Position numbers and translations under genes: made by a program | Notes under the pieces: model-generated | Told to the model about the DNA's origin: nothing | What the model saw: the letters and a program-made list of their open reading frames with translations, nothing else | Databases searched by the model: none | DNA from: Zygnema cylindricum | Lineage: Eukaryota > Streptophyta > Zygnematophyceae > Zygnematales > Zygnemataceae | Direction: 5' to 3' | NCBI GenBank assembly: GCA_037447655.1 | Contig: JBBHKE010000744.1 | Span: 1 to 64,000 of the forward strand | DNA length: 64,000 bases | In this document: positions 21,853-35,017 of the stretch, in pieces | Numbering within the stretch: the stretch's first letter is position 1 | Layout: the number at the start of each line of letters is the position of its first letter

Positions 21853-24800
21853 ATGGCTTCCTTCGTCCGTACGATTCCCGTACCGTTTATTGTACTTTTC
21901 GCTTTGCTGGCCGGTATATCACAGACATCACTCGCACGTGCGAACAAGCAGCACTTTAGAGGAGGCTCGAGTGTGAGGACGGGCCATGGCGGATCGCATC
22001 AGAGTAGTAGGAGACTGCTGCAGGACGAAATGGAGAACGTAGAGGAGAGAAGACAGCGGAGTGGTACGCGCGGCGAAGAGATTCTTGGACAGGTGCACTC
22101 GTGGTTTCTTTGTACTTCTGAATTATAGTACAAACGTGCGAAAACAATTGGAAACGCTTAATGTGGTTTCCCCAAACTATACGGGTACTATATTGAATCT
22201 TTGATCCAAACGTGCGGAAATTATTGGAAACGGCGAAACGCGACATCCTGTTGCGTCGTATTATACGCCTATCGCGTATAGTACGGGGTTTTCAATTGTT
22301 TTCGTATATATTGAACTACGATTTGAATTTGAACCTGTGAGCAATTTCAGAGGCACAACAATTAACAGGAATGGGAAGACAGTGGGAGCAGTCGTTGCTT
22401 CGGTTTTGTTTGGTGAATTTTGTAGTGAAGGATAAGGACAAACGAAACCACTGCCTGAAACTTGAGATGTTATCTTTAACTACAATTCACGTCAGAACAA
22501 TTGACTGCCATCGCTGTTGAAGTTATGCTACTCTAATTCGAGTGAGTGTTATTTAGAGCTGAACTCATGATAACACTTGAGCCACGTTAGTGTAGTTAAT
22601 TTTGGTAAAATGTTAGCGCCAATAATTCACTAACTCCGATAGCAATGAGCGGTGTACCTGTAACTAATGATGTTTATAGCAAAAAAAGTAAAAAAAAAAC
22701 AGTGTTAAAGAAAACATCATACCATATATATCATGGCATATCTAGTGGCTCCCCTTATGAACTAAAAACAATCAAGGAACAGCTTAATTCAATGAGTTCA
22801 ATATTAATCTTGACAAAAACCGAAACCCGAAAACATGTTTTGCATTTCAATGTGAAATATTATTCAATATTGTAATACTAGTTTTGACACAGAGCTTCAC
22901 TTACAGAAGCGATTTTCATTTTAGAAAATGTAAACAGAATCTCTCACATTTGGTGCTTTTTTAATAAATAAAACATATGATGAATGTAAATGCCGTGCAG
23001 AGTTTTTCTTTGAAAATGAATAAAATGTCATAAAATTGTCAATGTTCGTTATGAATACTTCAAGGTTTAACCAATTCTGTTTCCAGTAGCATTTGGTACG
23101 TTTTCACTTTTCATTGTTAATTATTTCATAAAACAAAGTTAATACTTCATGAGAAAATTTGTAAATTGCACAATTTCAATTACAACATTAAGTAACTAAC
23201 TTACACGTGTTCATGTGAATAGCATGATCATCAAAACCTACAAGGAAGACGTTCTGAACATATAGTAAAATGTCGTTTATGCAAATTGTAATCTGCATCT
23301 TAACGACAAACAACATAAAGAATATAAACTTTTCAATCTAGTTGTTTTCACTGTTTGTCTATGCGTGAATAGCCACATATTACTTACTTTTTACTTTTAG
23401 AAGTTTTACATAAAAAAATCACGGTAACGTAATAATCAAGTCCTATGCTAAACTATAACCGATAATATAAGTGACAGAGCAATTGTTGTCTGATTGGAAA
23501 ATAAGGCATTTGCGAAAAAAAACCAAGAAAGACATGTGTAGTGCAATGCTTAACGAAAACGAAAACAGTCGTATACAAGTTAAATGTCAACACTTTCATT
23601 TATGTAAATAATCTTATCAACTTGTTCTAATCAACTTATCACTAAACAGTTTAATAAAAAGTCATACACATGTTATTTCATCAGTTATTGCAAGTTGACT
23701 TAATTATTTGTATTACCATGGCTTGTCTTTGGAGAAGAGTATTTTCTCTAAATAAATAGGTAGTTTAATTTGGAGGAAATCCATTGGCAATCTGTAAAAT
23801 TAAAGTAAATTAAATTCACTTATCAAACTAGAATAAAATATTAATTGAAACGTGATTGAGTTTAAGGGTAATTGCTGTGCTGTAAGCTTTCCGATGCTTC
23901 TTCTGACTAATATCAGCAAATCCATCTATTGCTGAATAAGTATTTGCTGTTGGATCTTTTTATTGGACCGATAGACACCTTAGATATTTTATGTTAATTC
24001 GTAAGAACCAACATATTACAGTTCGTTTGTCTGATTGTAGACTTCTGATATCTGAGCCTGAGATTATAGGAAAGATATTGTGATTAAGTTGTATGATTCT
24101 TCCACAATTATCGCTGCGAGCATACTTCTCTTCAAAAGTCACAAAAATATGCAATTTCTCTTTTTTCTTAACAACAACTCTTCTTTTTCAGCTCCGTTGC
24201 CCTTATTCCCTGCCCTATGTCATGTAGACCGTGAACTGTTAAGTAGTGTTAATAACTCTAATTGCGTACTGGTTTTATATTGGCCCTTAAACATTAAACA
24301 GCGTTAGAAATCCTAGTTTTTTTTTTTTTTGTCAACGTTAACTTGGTAAGCGGTTTCGTCCATGTTACTCGTACCTGTATTAGAATCAATAACACTAAAA
24401 TAATTCACGCATTAAATTTTATAACGCTAATAACGATTCACGGTGTAGTTTATTGATGTTCTACAACTCTTGCGGCCTGTGCAGAGCAGTCTTATATAGG
24501 AAGAGACAGACAGCGCCTACCGAGTAAGTGGAGGTCACTGGAGAGAGAGGATACTAATGTGCGGTTATGTTCCCAGGCTCCTAATATTTCACCATTCGTT
24601 GTAGGCGATTATCTCACAGAGGAAGGCCAGGCCAGACTCACAGGTATAAGACTTGTCGGAACCCTCGTCTCGTCTCATTTTGTGCTCGTCTCATGTCGTG
24701 CTTGTCTCTTACCTTCCTTCTTGAAAACCCGTCTTGGTCATGCTGTCGAAAGGTATGAATGGAAAATGCGATAGGATCGTAGGCACTCATTGGTTGCTGG

Positions 24801-27800
24801 ATTTTCGTCAGCATGGCCAAAAGTCAGGATGTTTCAGATACACGATCGCTACATTAAGATTAAGATTCTGTCGATATTAAATACGGTCGTCTACAGTTTT
24901 TGATGTGGAGGTGCTCAGAGCCACTCCAGCAGCTAATGGAAAATCCACCATTCCCACTCCACCATATCTCAACATCCTCGCATTTTTGGAGTCTGGAAAA
25001 AGCATTAACTACTCACAATGGGAGGTAAGTTTTACAACTCTACTGGAAGCCGGGAAGGCAGTGCTAATTGGGACAGATTGTTCTTCTTGAAGTGATGTCC
25101 ATCCTCCTTGATGATTTTTGTGCCCTGTTCCCATTTCCTTCCATCTAACTTAATCGAAGTCATTGAGGTACGGAGATAGGGAACAAACAGAATGAGTTTT
25201 GACTCGGCTAATTGAGTTCAACTGCGCACGTCTTTAAACCAGTAAAATGTTGGTGGCATCTTTTGTCTACTGTTTCAAAAATTAGAAAAAAAATGGGAAA
25301 ATAATTCTGGTGATTTTTTTCTGAAATCTTGATGGGTGTGCTGGGCAGTACTGGGGTCCAGCAGTGTTTGACAGGGAGCTTGCTCGAAGCTTGAGTTTAC
25401 GCTGTCTCTTCTTCAGAGGTATCTTTTCCTTTCTTAGTTTGTTGTTTGAAATGGTTGTTGTTAGTACAGATCTTCTTCAGAGGCATCTTTTCTTTGTCTT
25501 CATTTGTTGTTTGAAATAATAAAGTTATAATCTTTATGAAAAACTCGCGATGGTAAATCATCTGATTACATGCAAACAAAAAAAAGAAAAGGGAAAAACG
25601 AAGGTGAAAGTGTTACGCAAGATTGAACAAACAGAATATAAAGACCGCTGGGAATAGAAAATGACAAACCAAAATGACAAATTAACAGGAGGAGGGTGAT
25701 GGGGCTTATTCCTTTTTTGCAATTCTCATTGTGACGTCACCATGGTCGAGGGTGGCAGGTGGAAATCCTTCTGTGAAGGCCTTGGAGGCACCAGTATTTC
25801 AAAGTGATGTGTCGATTGTAGATGAGAATGAACACTTTCTTTACTTCCGTTGCCGGGTACCTCTTTCTACAGAGTTACTGCACGCATCCTTTCTTCAAAC
25901 ATCACATTTCCAGGTGCTTTTTCCCACTGCCACCACATTGTTGTGTTTCACACTATCTTATGTTTTCTCTTAAATTGAATTAGATAAATTAGTGTGGTAA
26001 AACTCATGAGTGATCGTGGACGGGTGTGGGTTAGGCTTTTGTGAACTTTTAGCAAAAAGGACTAAAACAGTCCACACACTTATATTTCTTAACACTAAAA
26101 ACGATTCATGGTGTAGTTTCTCTTTGTTCATGGGATAATGGGAACTGCAGGTTCAACTTGTGCTCCAAAATGGAGCTGCAGGAATTTTGCATATGGAACC
26201 CCTTCCTATCTGTCGGGATGACGGAAACCAAATGGGCAATATGGGGAATATTCCAGGATTACAACCATATTTGCCTTTTAATTATTCGACTTCATCAAAG
26301 GATTCAGCAAGACAGAAAGCTAGCCATACCTTTGATGCTCCAGCCAAGTCAAATCTTTCTGTCTCTATCTGCATTCGACCATTCCACAATCATCCATTTT
26401 TCTTGCCAAAGTGAGAGTCCATGACGGGAGGATAAAAGCCACTTTTCATCTCTCTCCCTTTCCCTTTCGTATTATTCCTGCATCTGCCAGCGGTCATGTA
26501 GTATTGACCTAAGTTGCAAAGAGAATAGTGGCATAATGCAATTGTGGCACTTTCTTCGCTGTATTTATGTAATGTATGACAAATGAAATAGATTGGCTTG
26601 TACGTTTTCGACGGGCCACTGGACTCTGACTTTCATCCTTGTGTTTGGAAAATAGAGCATTGACACATAGCAACCTAAGGCTGTTAGAGTTTGTGAACCA
26701 CCACTTACTCCTTGGCGTCCGACAAATTTACTTTTATGACCGCTTTGGCACTGAAATGGAGCCATTGTTAGAGGTGAGTTCCTCAGATGTGGAAATTTCG
26801 GATAACAGAACTGTATGTGTGTATAGGGTCTCTATTTTTTCTTCGTAACTTTTTAGCTAATTAGCTCCTTAAAAAAATAAAATGAATTGAAGGTTTGTGG
26901 AACTGAAGACTCATTTAATAACACTGTTTAGTTAAGTTGGCCCATAATGAGTCATGTATAATTTAGTACAGTTAATTCTAGTTGTTAACACCCTTAATTC
27001 ACTAATTTGAATAGCGATGGGATGTGTAGTTTGACACACTAGTCGTCAATGTTTATCTGAATTTTTTGTTTTTTGATTTGAATTCACAGTCCTGAAAAAT
27101 TCTTATCTAACTTATCAAGTGTGTCTGAAAGTCTCTATTAAAAGTTCCTACACTGCTCTATGTACAGGCCCATATAGAGAGAGGATTAGTGGTTCACATG
27201 CCTTTTCCTCAGTGGTCGGAGGTTTTTTATCGAAGAGAGTCCTTCTTTGGCAAAGCGAAATTTCCTTATGAGTAAGCACTACCTTTGCTGTTAACTTTCG
27301 ACACTTTTTGAGCGTGCAACTCCAGTATCAACTTTAATAAGTTTTTTTTGTTACCAAGTTCAACAAGTTCATTTTTGCTCTTACTGGAGTTTTCGTTTAC
27401 CCGCAAAATATTAGCAGTTGTTTGCAAATTTTACGTTACTACGGGCAACTTGCTCTTGTTTATCTCCTCTCCTGACCATTTTTATTCGCTTTTATTCTTT
27501 TACAAGCATGTCATTTTCATGACACACATTCTTTTGTTTTGACTTGTTTTAAACTTTCCAGCTTTCCTCAAATGTATGACCAAATCATCCACATACAAGC
27601 TTGCCTTATGCAGGTATTACCTCCCTCCTCACCTTTTTCTTTTATTTTTAACTCGGTAATATTGCCGTTGTGGTTCAGAAACAACGTTTGTTTCCTCCTT
27701 TGCCCTTCATTGGTCCAATGTCAACTTTGGTTTTACTCTTCAACAAGTACATTGTCTTCCTTGAGTAAAGACCTTGGAGAATTAGGTGTATGCTTATTAT

Positions 27801-29922
27801 ATATGTATTAAATTTATAATCAGCAAAGTTATAATAAGCAATATCATTCTAATATTATTAATAACATCCTTGTATTATTGGATGTATGCTTATTATGTAT
27901 GTATCATTTACGTATTGTTTTACCTATTATATTCATGATTACATATGTTTTATTTTATGTATTACATGCATGGTCTTATGATGTGAATGATTTTCATGTG
28001 ATGTAGGGGCGACGAAATAGAGATGATTGGATGTTCATCATTGATACGGATGAGTTTTTGCGGGTAAGAGCTCCTGAAGAAAAAGACAGAATTAGAACAT
28101 TTTTCCTCCTGTTGGGTAGTAATGTTATGCTCTAGAAGGTTTCCTATCCTGTTTGCACTTGAGGAAAGATGCTCAGAGAAGTGCCACATTGGTTTATAAT
28201 GTACGCAATACAATACTTGGTAGAATATGTGGATTTGTGACAGCTTCTCTGATATTTAATGTCAGTGAACGTTGTTTTTGTCAGTGGATTGTGTTTGTGA
28301 GCGAAATGCACCTTGTGACTAAAATGTATCTGTATTCCCAATACAGTTCGATGCATCATAGCATATGATTCATTGAAATTATTGTAGGCTGTTTTCAAAA
28401 CTCTTGTACGGATAGTCTAATGCGATGTGCCATGTGGTGAATTGAAACCATTTAATTGAAACAGGAATTTGCCTACCGATCTGCAGAACAATAGGTAGGT
28501 TTTGGGTGTGTTAATGTTCTTACACAATGTTTTCCTGTCCGTGCATTGAAAGGATACTTTGATAGTTTCACACATCCTTTTCCAAACTGTGAAACGTGGT
28601 CATTGTTTGGCGGCTGGTTGGTTTTATTTTTTTACCGTTGGGCTAAGTGTTGTTTGAAGGGGTTTGAATGTATACACAGGACTGGAAGCAGCTAAAGGGA
28701 TAAGTACTCCTTGAATCACTAGTGCCGGTTTTTCTTGGCCTTTAGACATAAAATAGCGTTAATAATACAAATTGTTTTTTCAAGACGGTAATTTGGGAAG
28801 CGGTTGAAAATCGTCCACATAACTTGGACATACAATAGGACTAACAACACTAACATAAACAGTTAAACACGACTCTAAATACTTCTTATCACTAATATCG
28901 ATTCACAGTCGGAACCTCCTTGATTTGTCGTTTGCTTGAGGCATAAGGAATTTCCTACAGTCTCGGTAATTCCATACCATCGCCAAAAACACCTTATAAT
29001 GATTCCCAGGAGTTCTTAGGCATTGATCATTAAGATGGCTGTCCTTAACTTACAACCTCTGTGGATAAAGTACTGAAATTTCATGGCTCAAAACTCATTC
29101 TCTTATCTCCTAAAACAGAGAATAATGTTTGCCTTTCTGTACTCATCTCTCTTTATCTTGGACTTAACAATTTCCAGAGAACTCATGACATCCCAAATTC
29201 ATCTTTTTCTGTGTGTCAGTAGGGGCCCAGTATCCTGCAGAGGTCCCAGGTTTTCTTCTTCTAGTTATGAAAAGGTTTTTGTACTCGTCTTTTTTATCTT
29301 TGTGTAAGTAATTTTACAATTCCATCCTATTTTTTGTGTCAGTATGGGCCCAGGATCCTGCGAAGGTCCCAGGTTTACTTCCGCACGTTATGGAATGTTT
29401 TCTACTCATCTTTTTATCTTGAACTGAATAACCAGCAAGAACTCATGACATCCTAAATCCATCTTATTTTGTGTGTCAATATGGGCCCAGTATCCTGCGA
29501 AGGTCCCAGGTTTACTTCCCCATGTTATGGAAAAGTGTGTGGGAAATTTCGCCCGATCCCATCACGGAGCCTCATTGGACCTCATGAGAATTCGACGCTA
29601 CAACTTTTTTGGGGCCAATGGTACATCCGGAGGCCCGGTGCTACAAACGAGTATTATGCGCTGTGAAGGCCCAACTGTGGTGGGCATTTCATCCACTTTC
29701 TGTAGTGCAAAAACAAAAAGAAGAACGAAAACAAAAATGGAAACAGAAACGGGAAGAAAAACGGAAACGGAATTGGAAAGGAGACGGAATTGGAAAGGGA
29801 AACATGAACATAAACATAAACGGAAATGGGAATGGAAACGGAAACGTGAACGCACACGGAATAGAAACGAAAACTGAAACTGAAAGTGGAACAGACAAAA
29901 CAAAAACAAATAAACGAAAACA

Positions 29923-29956
<34 letters not shown>

Positions 29957-29993
29957 AAAAGGAAGGGGAAAAAAAAAAAAAAAAAAAAAAAAA

Positions 29994-30027
<34 letters not shown>

Positions 30028-30301
30028 CAAATGAAAGGGGAGGGAGGGTCCTTTTTCTCTCTTTTTTTTGTTCGTTTTTTTTTATGGGGAAAGGAAACTT
30101 ACGAACTGCATTGGGAAAGTGGCGTATTCTGAGAAGTCAAAGATTGTTTGTCTTTGTGTTTCCATGGTTGCTGAAAACTTTTTGTTATCGGTTTGGGTGC
30201 AGCATGTGTTTCCGAATGACAATTTTTTTTTTAAGGACAAAGTAACGGTACGACCGGCACATATGTTGGGCGACCGTTTATTCGTACATGGGGCAGAGTG
30301 A
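21853..30301 (+). CDS. GT92-family (DUF23) glycosyltransferase, split gene
   Basis: A type of secretory-pathway glycosyltransferase; GT92 members in plants extend pectic galactan, but this substrate is not shown by the sequence. Exons that I can place: 1, 21853-22092 (ATG, hydrophobic signal segment at residues 8-27); 24897-25024; about 25759-25913; 26151-26410; 26671-26773; 27168-27271; 27562-27613; 28007-28063; about 29484-29690; last exon 30203-30301 ending TGA. Junction phases agree from 25913 through 28063, with GT/AG borders (for example GTGAGA at 26411 and ACAG before 27168). Key blocks are LLEFVNHHLLLGVRQIYFYD, HIERGLVVHMPFPQWSEVF, YDQIIHIQACLM, and DDWMFIIDTDEFL with the D-x-D-E motif. 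RRYNFFGANG follows, a match to the W-x-x-FG-SNG block. Unsolved: exon(s) joining exon 1 to 24897, and 28464-28493, whose phase-0 frame reaches a TAG. The gene may be intact with unseen exons, or partly broken. Confidence 0.72.
22136..22305. mobile_element. Small foldback MITE (family Z) in intron 1
   Basis: Begins GTGCGAAAACAATTGGAAAC and ends with the complement CAATTGTTTTCGTA. A shorter relative lies at 30738-30855. Located 44 bp into the first intron of the GT92 gene. Confidence 0.6.
22306..24224. other. Long AT-rich intron of the GT92 gene
   Basis: No exon-like sequence could be recognised, apart from the decayed MITE terminus near 22655. AT-rich with many stops in all frames. Confidence 0.45.
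24225..24447. mobile_element. TA MITE, diverged copy, in a GT92 intron
   Basis: The right end CTAATAACGATTCACGGTG-TA (24427-24447) is a perfect family terminus. The left end is degenerate (ACCGTGAACTGTTAAGTAG, about 24227). About 220 bp, like the intact copies at 53403 and 58695. Other decayed ends in this gene's introns lie at about 22650, 26096-26115, 27020 and 28880-28912. Confidence 0.65.
29150..29540 (+). repeat. Triplicated exon edge of the GT92 gene
   Basis: Three head-to-tail units of about 125-145 bp. Each contains TTTTTATCTT, AACTCATGACATCC in two of them, a TGTGTCAGTA(T)GGGCCCAG acceptor-like string, and then TATCCTGCGAAGGTCCCAGG. The strings lie at about 29222, 29343 and 29481. 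Only the third copy runs into the conserved RRYNFFGANG coding stretch. The first two read YPAEVPGF and DPAKVPGL before hitting stops. Confidence 0.85.
29705..30030 (+). repeat. Purine/A-rich degenerate repeat in the GT92 gene
   Basis: Short degenerate GGAAACGGAAA-like repeats grade into long A runs (29925-30025). All strands give artificial Lys/Arg- or Phe/Ser-rich frames. It most likely lies in the last intron before 30203, since it interrupts the GT92 homology. Confidence 0.85.
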
Positions 30302-30737
30302 GGCCACTTCCTACTTGGGAACCAGGGTTGCTGACTAGTTGGCTTGGGTTGGGGCTAGCAGGGATAAGGACTAGGGTTTAGACTTTTTACTTTTTGTCTT
30401 CACTCCTTTTACACAAACTGGGAGGAGATAAGCGGCTATTATTAACTTGAGGCAGTTTGGGGAAATGTAGGAATATTGACGAAACTCGAAGTATGGACGG
30501 CAGTAGTTCAGCACTCCGGATCCACCACTATGTATCGTCGTCATCAGAACAATTTTTCGGAAAAGGGGGAGAGGACTGCAGCAAGGTGGTTTCCTTTGCT
30601 TCCCTGTTTCTTTCTGTTCTGTTTTCAGTTCCGTCATCCTATTGAGGCTGCTGGTTTTTTTTGGTAGTAGATAAAAACAGGCTGTGTGCATGTGCATGTC
30701 AAGATTCTGTAGCTGAATTTGAGAGAGTAGTTCACAG

Positions 30738-30855
30738 GTGCGAAAACCATTGTAAACGCTCTATGGAGCAACCTCATACTATGCTCGTATTATAGAGTAT
30801 ACACGGTATAATACGCGTCTAGTATGGGGTTGGTATTTCCAATTGTTTTTCGCAC
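30738..30855. mobile_element. Family-Z foldback MITE, 118 bp
   Basis: Starts GTGCGAAAACCATTG and ends CAATTGTTTTTCGCAC, an imperfect terminal inverted repeat. Its middle (GTATAATACGCGTCTAGTAT) resembles 22258-22282 in the copy in GT92 intron 1. Confidence 0.65.
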
Positions 30856-32696
30856 ATTTTAACCGTGGCTGAGAACACATAAAACATGGTGCACCATTCA
30901 CCACTGCCAGGTTTATCATGGAATTATGTATCGCTCAACGTAGTGTGATCCAACCAAAATTTTCCTCAACATTTTTTTCGAGGTGATTTTTGGATGATCC
31001 TCGGAATAGGACCGCCTCTACATCAAACGAAGGGTATTTCAACGGGGATAAGTCTATGTGATAATGCGCAAATGCAAGTGTCGTGAAACGAAATGTGTGG
31101 ATTAAAAGTGTTTAAAGGTGTTGCAGTGGACACCCTCAACCCTCTATTTGTCCGTTCACAGTTCGTTAAGACTTCACTTCAAAGCATATTTTTTTTGAAG
31201 TTAACAGACTTCTTAGAGATTTTGTTACCGTTGGAAATTCGTACACTGTTTTGAACTTGTTTGTTCAAAAATGTGTCAATGGGCGTAAGCTAAGCCGTTG
31301 TGAATGGACTGGTTTTACAAGTCTCCATTATGTGTCAACGTTTTTTCAAAAAACTTGAAATTGGGTCTGTTATTTAGTTGGCGGAGACTTATTCCGAAAG
31401 TTCCCTTGGATGAACTGTACATGCTTAATGTACACCTTTCCAGTACTTGCCAATGCATCTCTCAGGGGACCCAATCTCAACACTGGAAATAAAAAGATTA
31501 ACCACAAAAAGACAATGTACACCGTGTATCGTTATTAGCGTTAATGCTTTTTTCGCCGATTAAGTCATCTTTTCTGCGTGCATACATGTAGGATTATTAA
31601 TCCGGCGGTTCTATTCGAACAGTGAGATTCCTATCATCCTATCGGCGGTCTCCAAACAAAAATCAGACACGGAGAAAAGTTGTGTGGTGTTTGCAGCTTC
31701 AAACGGCCCAATCTGAATGTTGGATTTCATTTTTGCCACACTTTCCATCCCTATTATTGCTAGTAACATTAATTCGGTCATGCGTTTTTTTTTTATCAAA
31801 CATTATAAAAGTGTTAATGACACTAATTTAGCACGCCACTTACCCTGGACTAGTACAATTGATACTACTTTCGGTTTAATTGGTTTATACTAATTTCAAT
31901 AGTAGCGCAGTGTTATGTGTGATGTCAGCCTCTGCGGTAATCGATGTGATGTTTAATTTTTCCGACATATATACGGATTGCTGGAGGTACAGTGCATCCG
32001 TTATTTTCTTTTGTTAAGAAAAGAAAAATATGAAACCTAATGTAAGACAAAAAAGTAACCTGTTGTCTCTTGCGATATTCTTCTTCGCAACATGTATCTT
32101 CACATTTGAAACATTTGTGAGATCATTCACGCTGTTTCATTTTCGTTCGTGTAACACCTGCGGTATAGTAATAAACATATATGAATATGAGGTACAACGA
32201 GGCTGAAATAGTTAAGCATCTGAGGCGGAAATAGTGCCTCGCAAATCAAGGGAATGGATTGCAACACAGGTACTGTTTCCAGATAGGAAATTGGACTGAA
32301 ATTTGTAGGACTCCAGTATGAATGTTGATGCCGAAAATAAAATGCCTAAAACTCTCTTCCCGTGTTCAAGCATTTTCATTGACAAACCGGCAAAAGTACG
32401 GGCGTCTTAATTTGCTGCTGTAACTGTTGGAAGATAAAAATATTCGTTCGTTGAGGATTCTATGCATGATGGCAGATTCTAAGCACAGTGATGCATTGTC
32501 GTATCGTTTGTCTTATCTACATGTCCTTTCTACGATTGTCCTTAATAACTGGACAAAAGCTAGATTATGTTTCCTTCACATGTAGGAAACCGCACAAACT
32601 TTTGTCGAAAATACTGACTACCCAGGTATTTCGTACCTCAGGTTTCCAAATTGAGAATAGGCTTTGTAGTAATTCAGTCCCCCAAAAGACTATCAT

Positions 32697-32874
32697 CGGA
32701 TATTCGTTATTAGAGTCAATAACTCTAATTCAAGTCCGTGGTATTTTTTACCAAAAATCTAATGTGTTAATGAGCTACGTGGCAAATTTAATTCAAACAT
32801 AATTTAGTGTGGTTAATTTCAATACAGTGTTAAAGCCAATGATTTCATTTACTCTAACAGCGATGGGCGGTGTA
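32697..32874. mobile_element. Diverged TA MITE
   Basis: Left end GGATATTCGTTATTAG with GTCAATAACTCTAATT, right end CGATGGGCGGTG-TA. It resembles the internal sequence at 41209-41260 (GTCAATAACTCTAATTAAGG). Confidence 0.55.
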
Positions 32875-33537
32875 CTCAATTTATCCCTTCACTCCCTGTG
32901 AATATTAAGCAGAAAGGTGACGGCTACGCATAAAATTTGAGAGTAAATTTGAAAAATTGAAACTTTTGGTAAAAAGGTTGGAGCTTGCTCTACCATTTTA
33001 ATCCGGTTGACTTGCACCGAGTAAATAAACACCCTTGTTTGAAAAACCTGCAGGTTTTTCTTGTTTATTTTACGCGTTCTGAACGTTTTGCGTGTTATTT
33101 ATAAGTTCTGAACTTTCCGCATAGATAATTTTACAGAAATGGAACCATGAAGCCTGCAAACCGTAGATTCTCGTCAATTGTTAATGTCTCTTTTCGTTTT
33201 TTTTTTGAGTAAGCCATTGTTCCATGCGATATCAAAAGATATGGTTAATTATTTTTTGGAGAAGATGCATGAAATGTTGGGAGGTGCAAAGCACTGGAAT
33301 CCTTCCATAGATACAATTGCTTTACAATACTGGAAATCTACATACACACTATATTGCACTGGACATATTCATTTCATTTACCGAAGCGTACCGCAGCTGG
33401 ACCATTAATTAGACTCTGTTTTGTAGTAAGATACCACACTAATAGAGGTTGAGGATGATTATGATGATTTATGATTTATGACTTGAGATCTATGATTTAT
33501 GATTTATATTCCTTTTGTCGGTTTCAGGAGGGCCATC

Positions 33538-33683
33538 CACTGGAGCATACAACGGATACCATGAAGGATACAACCCTCTTTTGGGCGGTGGAGAGAATAG
33601 AGGAGTGCACCAAGTCGAATGCGTGCAGCACTTTCCGACATGGGGAGTGTGGGTCACTATGTGATACAGTGGAGATGAGATAA
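33538..33683. repeat. Inverted repeat, left arm (partner 35333-35480)
   Basis: The reverse complement of 35333-35480 aligns through AATACCATGAAGGATA, GGTGGAGA, GACATGGGGAGTGTGGGTCA and GATACAGTGG. The arms enclose 1.65 kb. Possible ends of a foldback element; no transposase seen. Confidence 0.75.
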
Positions 33684-33845
33684 CTTTTTAAGTCTTTCAA
33701 AGCTCGTGGAGACCACTAATGACCACATCTTTACGTCGGGGATGAGATAACTTCGTCTTTTAAAGCTCGTGGAGACCGGTAATGACCACATTATACAGTG
33801 GGAATGAGGTAAGTTAGTCTTTAAAAGCTTGTGGAAAGCGGAAAT
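33684..33845. repeat. Tandem repeat, about 75-bp unit
   Basis: Two to three units built around AAAGCTCGTGGAGACC and AATGACCACAT, continuous with the preceding inverted-repeat arm (each contains a GTGGGGATGAGATAAC-like string). Confidence 0.7.
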
Positions 33846-35017
33846 GAACCCATTTATAGCAGTATGGTTCTATAACAATTAAAGAAGGCATTCCATTCTT
33901 TTTGTACTCAACTATTTTAAAGAGTTCTGTGAAGCAAATGATGTAATAGCTCAAGAAAAGTTGAACAAGTAAAAAAAAAAAAAAAAAAAAGAAATTTAAC
34001 AGTATTTGTACAGATCAGCACTTAGTTTAGACATTAATTTTGGATATTTGTAGCCATAGGAGCTTCAATTCAAATTGATGGATCCACTTATTTAAGTTAG
34101 TTTTGATTTTTGACAGTTTTCAGTTTTAAATCTGGAGGTTGGAATCTCCGTTCTATTGTACCTTTTCAAAGTAGTTTTGTGCATTTTTTCAATTTTGCAT
34201 TGTCCAACTGTTACTTGTTCACAACATTCTGTCTTTGTATTTTTTATTCAATGGATTATAATGCGATATCAAGACAATTGTGCGGGCAGCCTCCAAAAAA
34301 AAATTGGCAGCTTCAAAAAAAAAATATCTGTAGACTTTTCAATCTCTCTTTATTGTTGATGATCGATGTGACTTGTCATTTTGTGAGCAAAAAATGTAAG
34401 CAATACATTCACATTTGAGTGATTCTGACATCCACTATTTATGACCCAATTCAATATTTTCAAATTGTTTTTTGGGTGTTTCATTAAGCAGTTATAGCAG
34501 ATTTATTTTTTTTCTTTTTCAGTATGTTTGAGAACGCACAACATCATCAATCGTCATATGTTGGAATACAATCTCGCAACTTTCTTTTCTTTCAATTTGT
34601 AATCGTATTACAATCGTAGTTAGTAGCTTTTGTCATCAAGCCACTTCCCATAGTGTTTCTCTTCGTATAACGTTTCTGTTACCTATTCCCCTGTTACTAT
34701 CTTTTGTGAGGTGACAGTTCAATTATATAGAGTTTAAGTCTCCGATTGGTTTTTGTTATGTCCAGCGAGGTCTTGTAATGTGTTATATGAGAGGAACACT
34801 TCCAATTTGGCATTGATGATTCTAGCAATGGCTTTTTTTATCAGTTTTTTCTATTTGGAATTTCAGTTTGCTAGTCTATTGAAGAATTATAGAGGCAAGA
34901 AGAAAATAGGCATTGAGTCGGAAGATTAGGTCTATTCAAATTTTAGCAGTCCTTTTCCTATTTGTTAAGTAGAACATGTATTGGATGCATTCCAGCTCAC
35001 ATTGATTTCTGTACGAT

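Larger units (their letters stand above)
30302..33537. other. Intergenic, no gene seen
   Basis: Contains a 118-bp family-Z MITE (30738-30855, GTGCGAAAACC...GTTTTTCGCAC), a truncated TA MITE end at 31519-31545 (ACACCGTGTATCGTTATTAG) and a diverged TA MITE at about 32697-32872. No supported coding sequence. Confidence 0.5.

Noticed and set aside
29598-30245. Long overlapping frames on both strands (Lys/Arg-rich, Phe/Ser-rich)
   Set aside because: They arise from A-rich and purine-rich low-complexity DNA that stays open in most frames; no protein family signal.
33471-33683. Small plus-strand gene starting MIYDLRSMIYDL
   Set aside because: It begins in a GATTTATGA short repeat and runs through the inverted-repeat arm; no family match.
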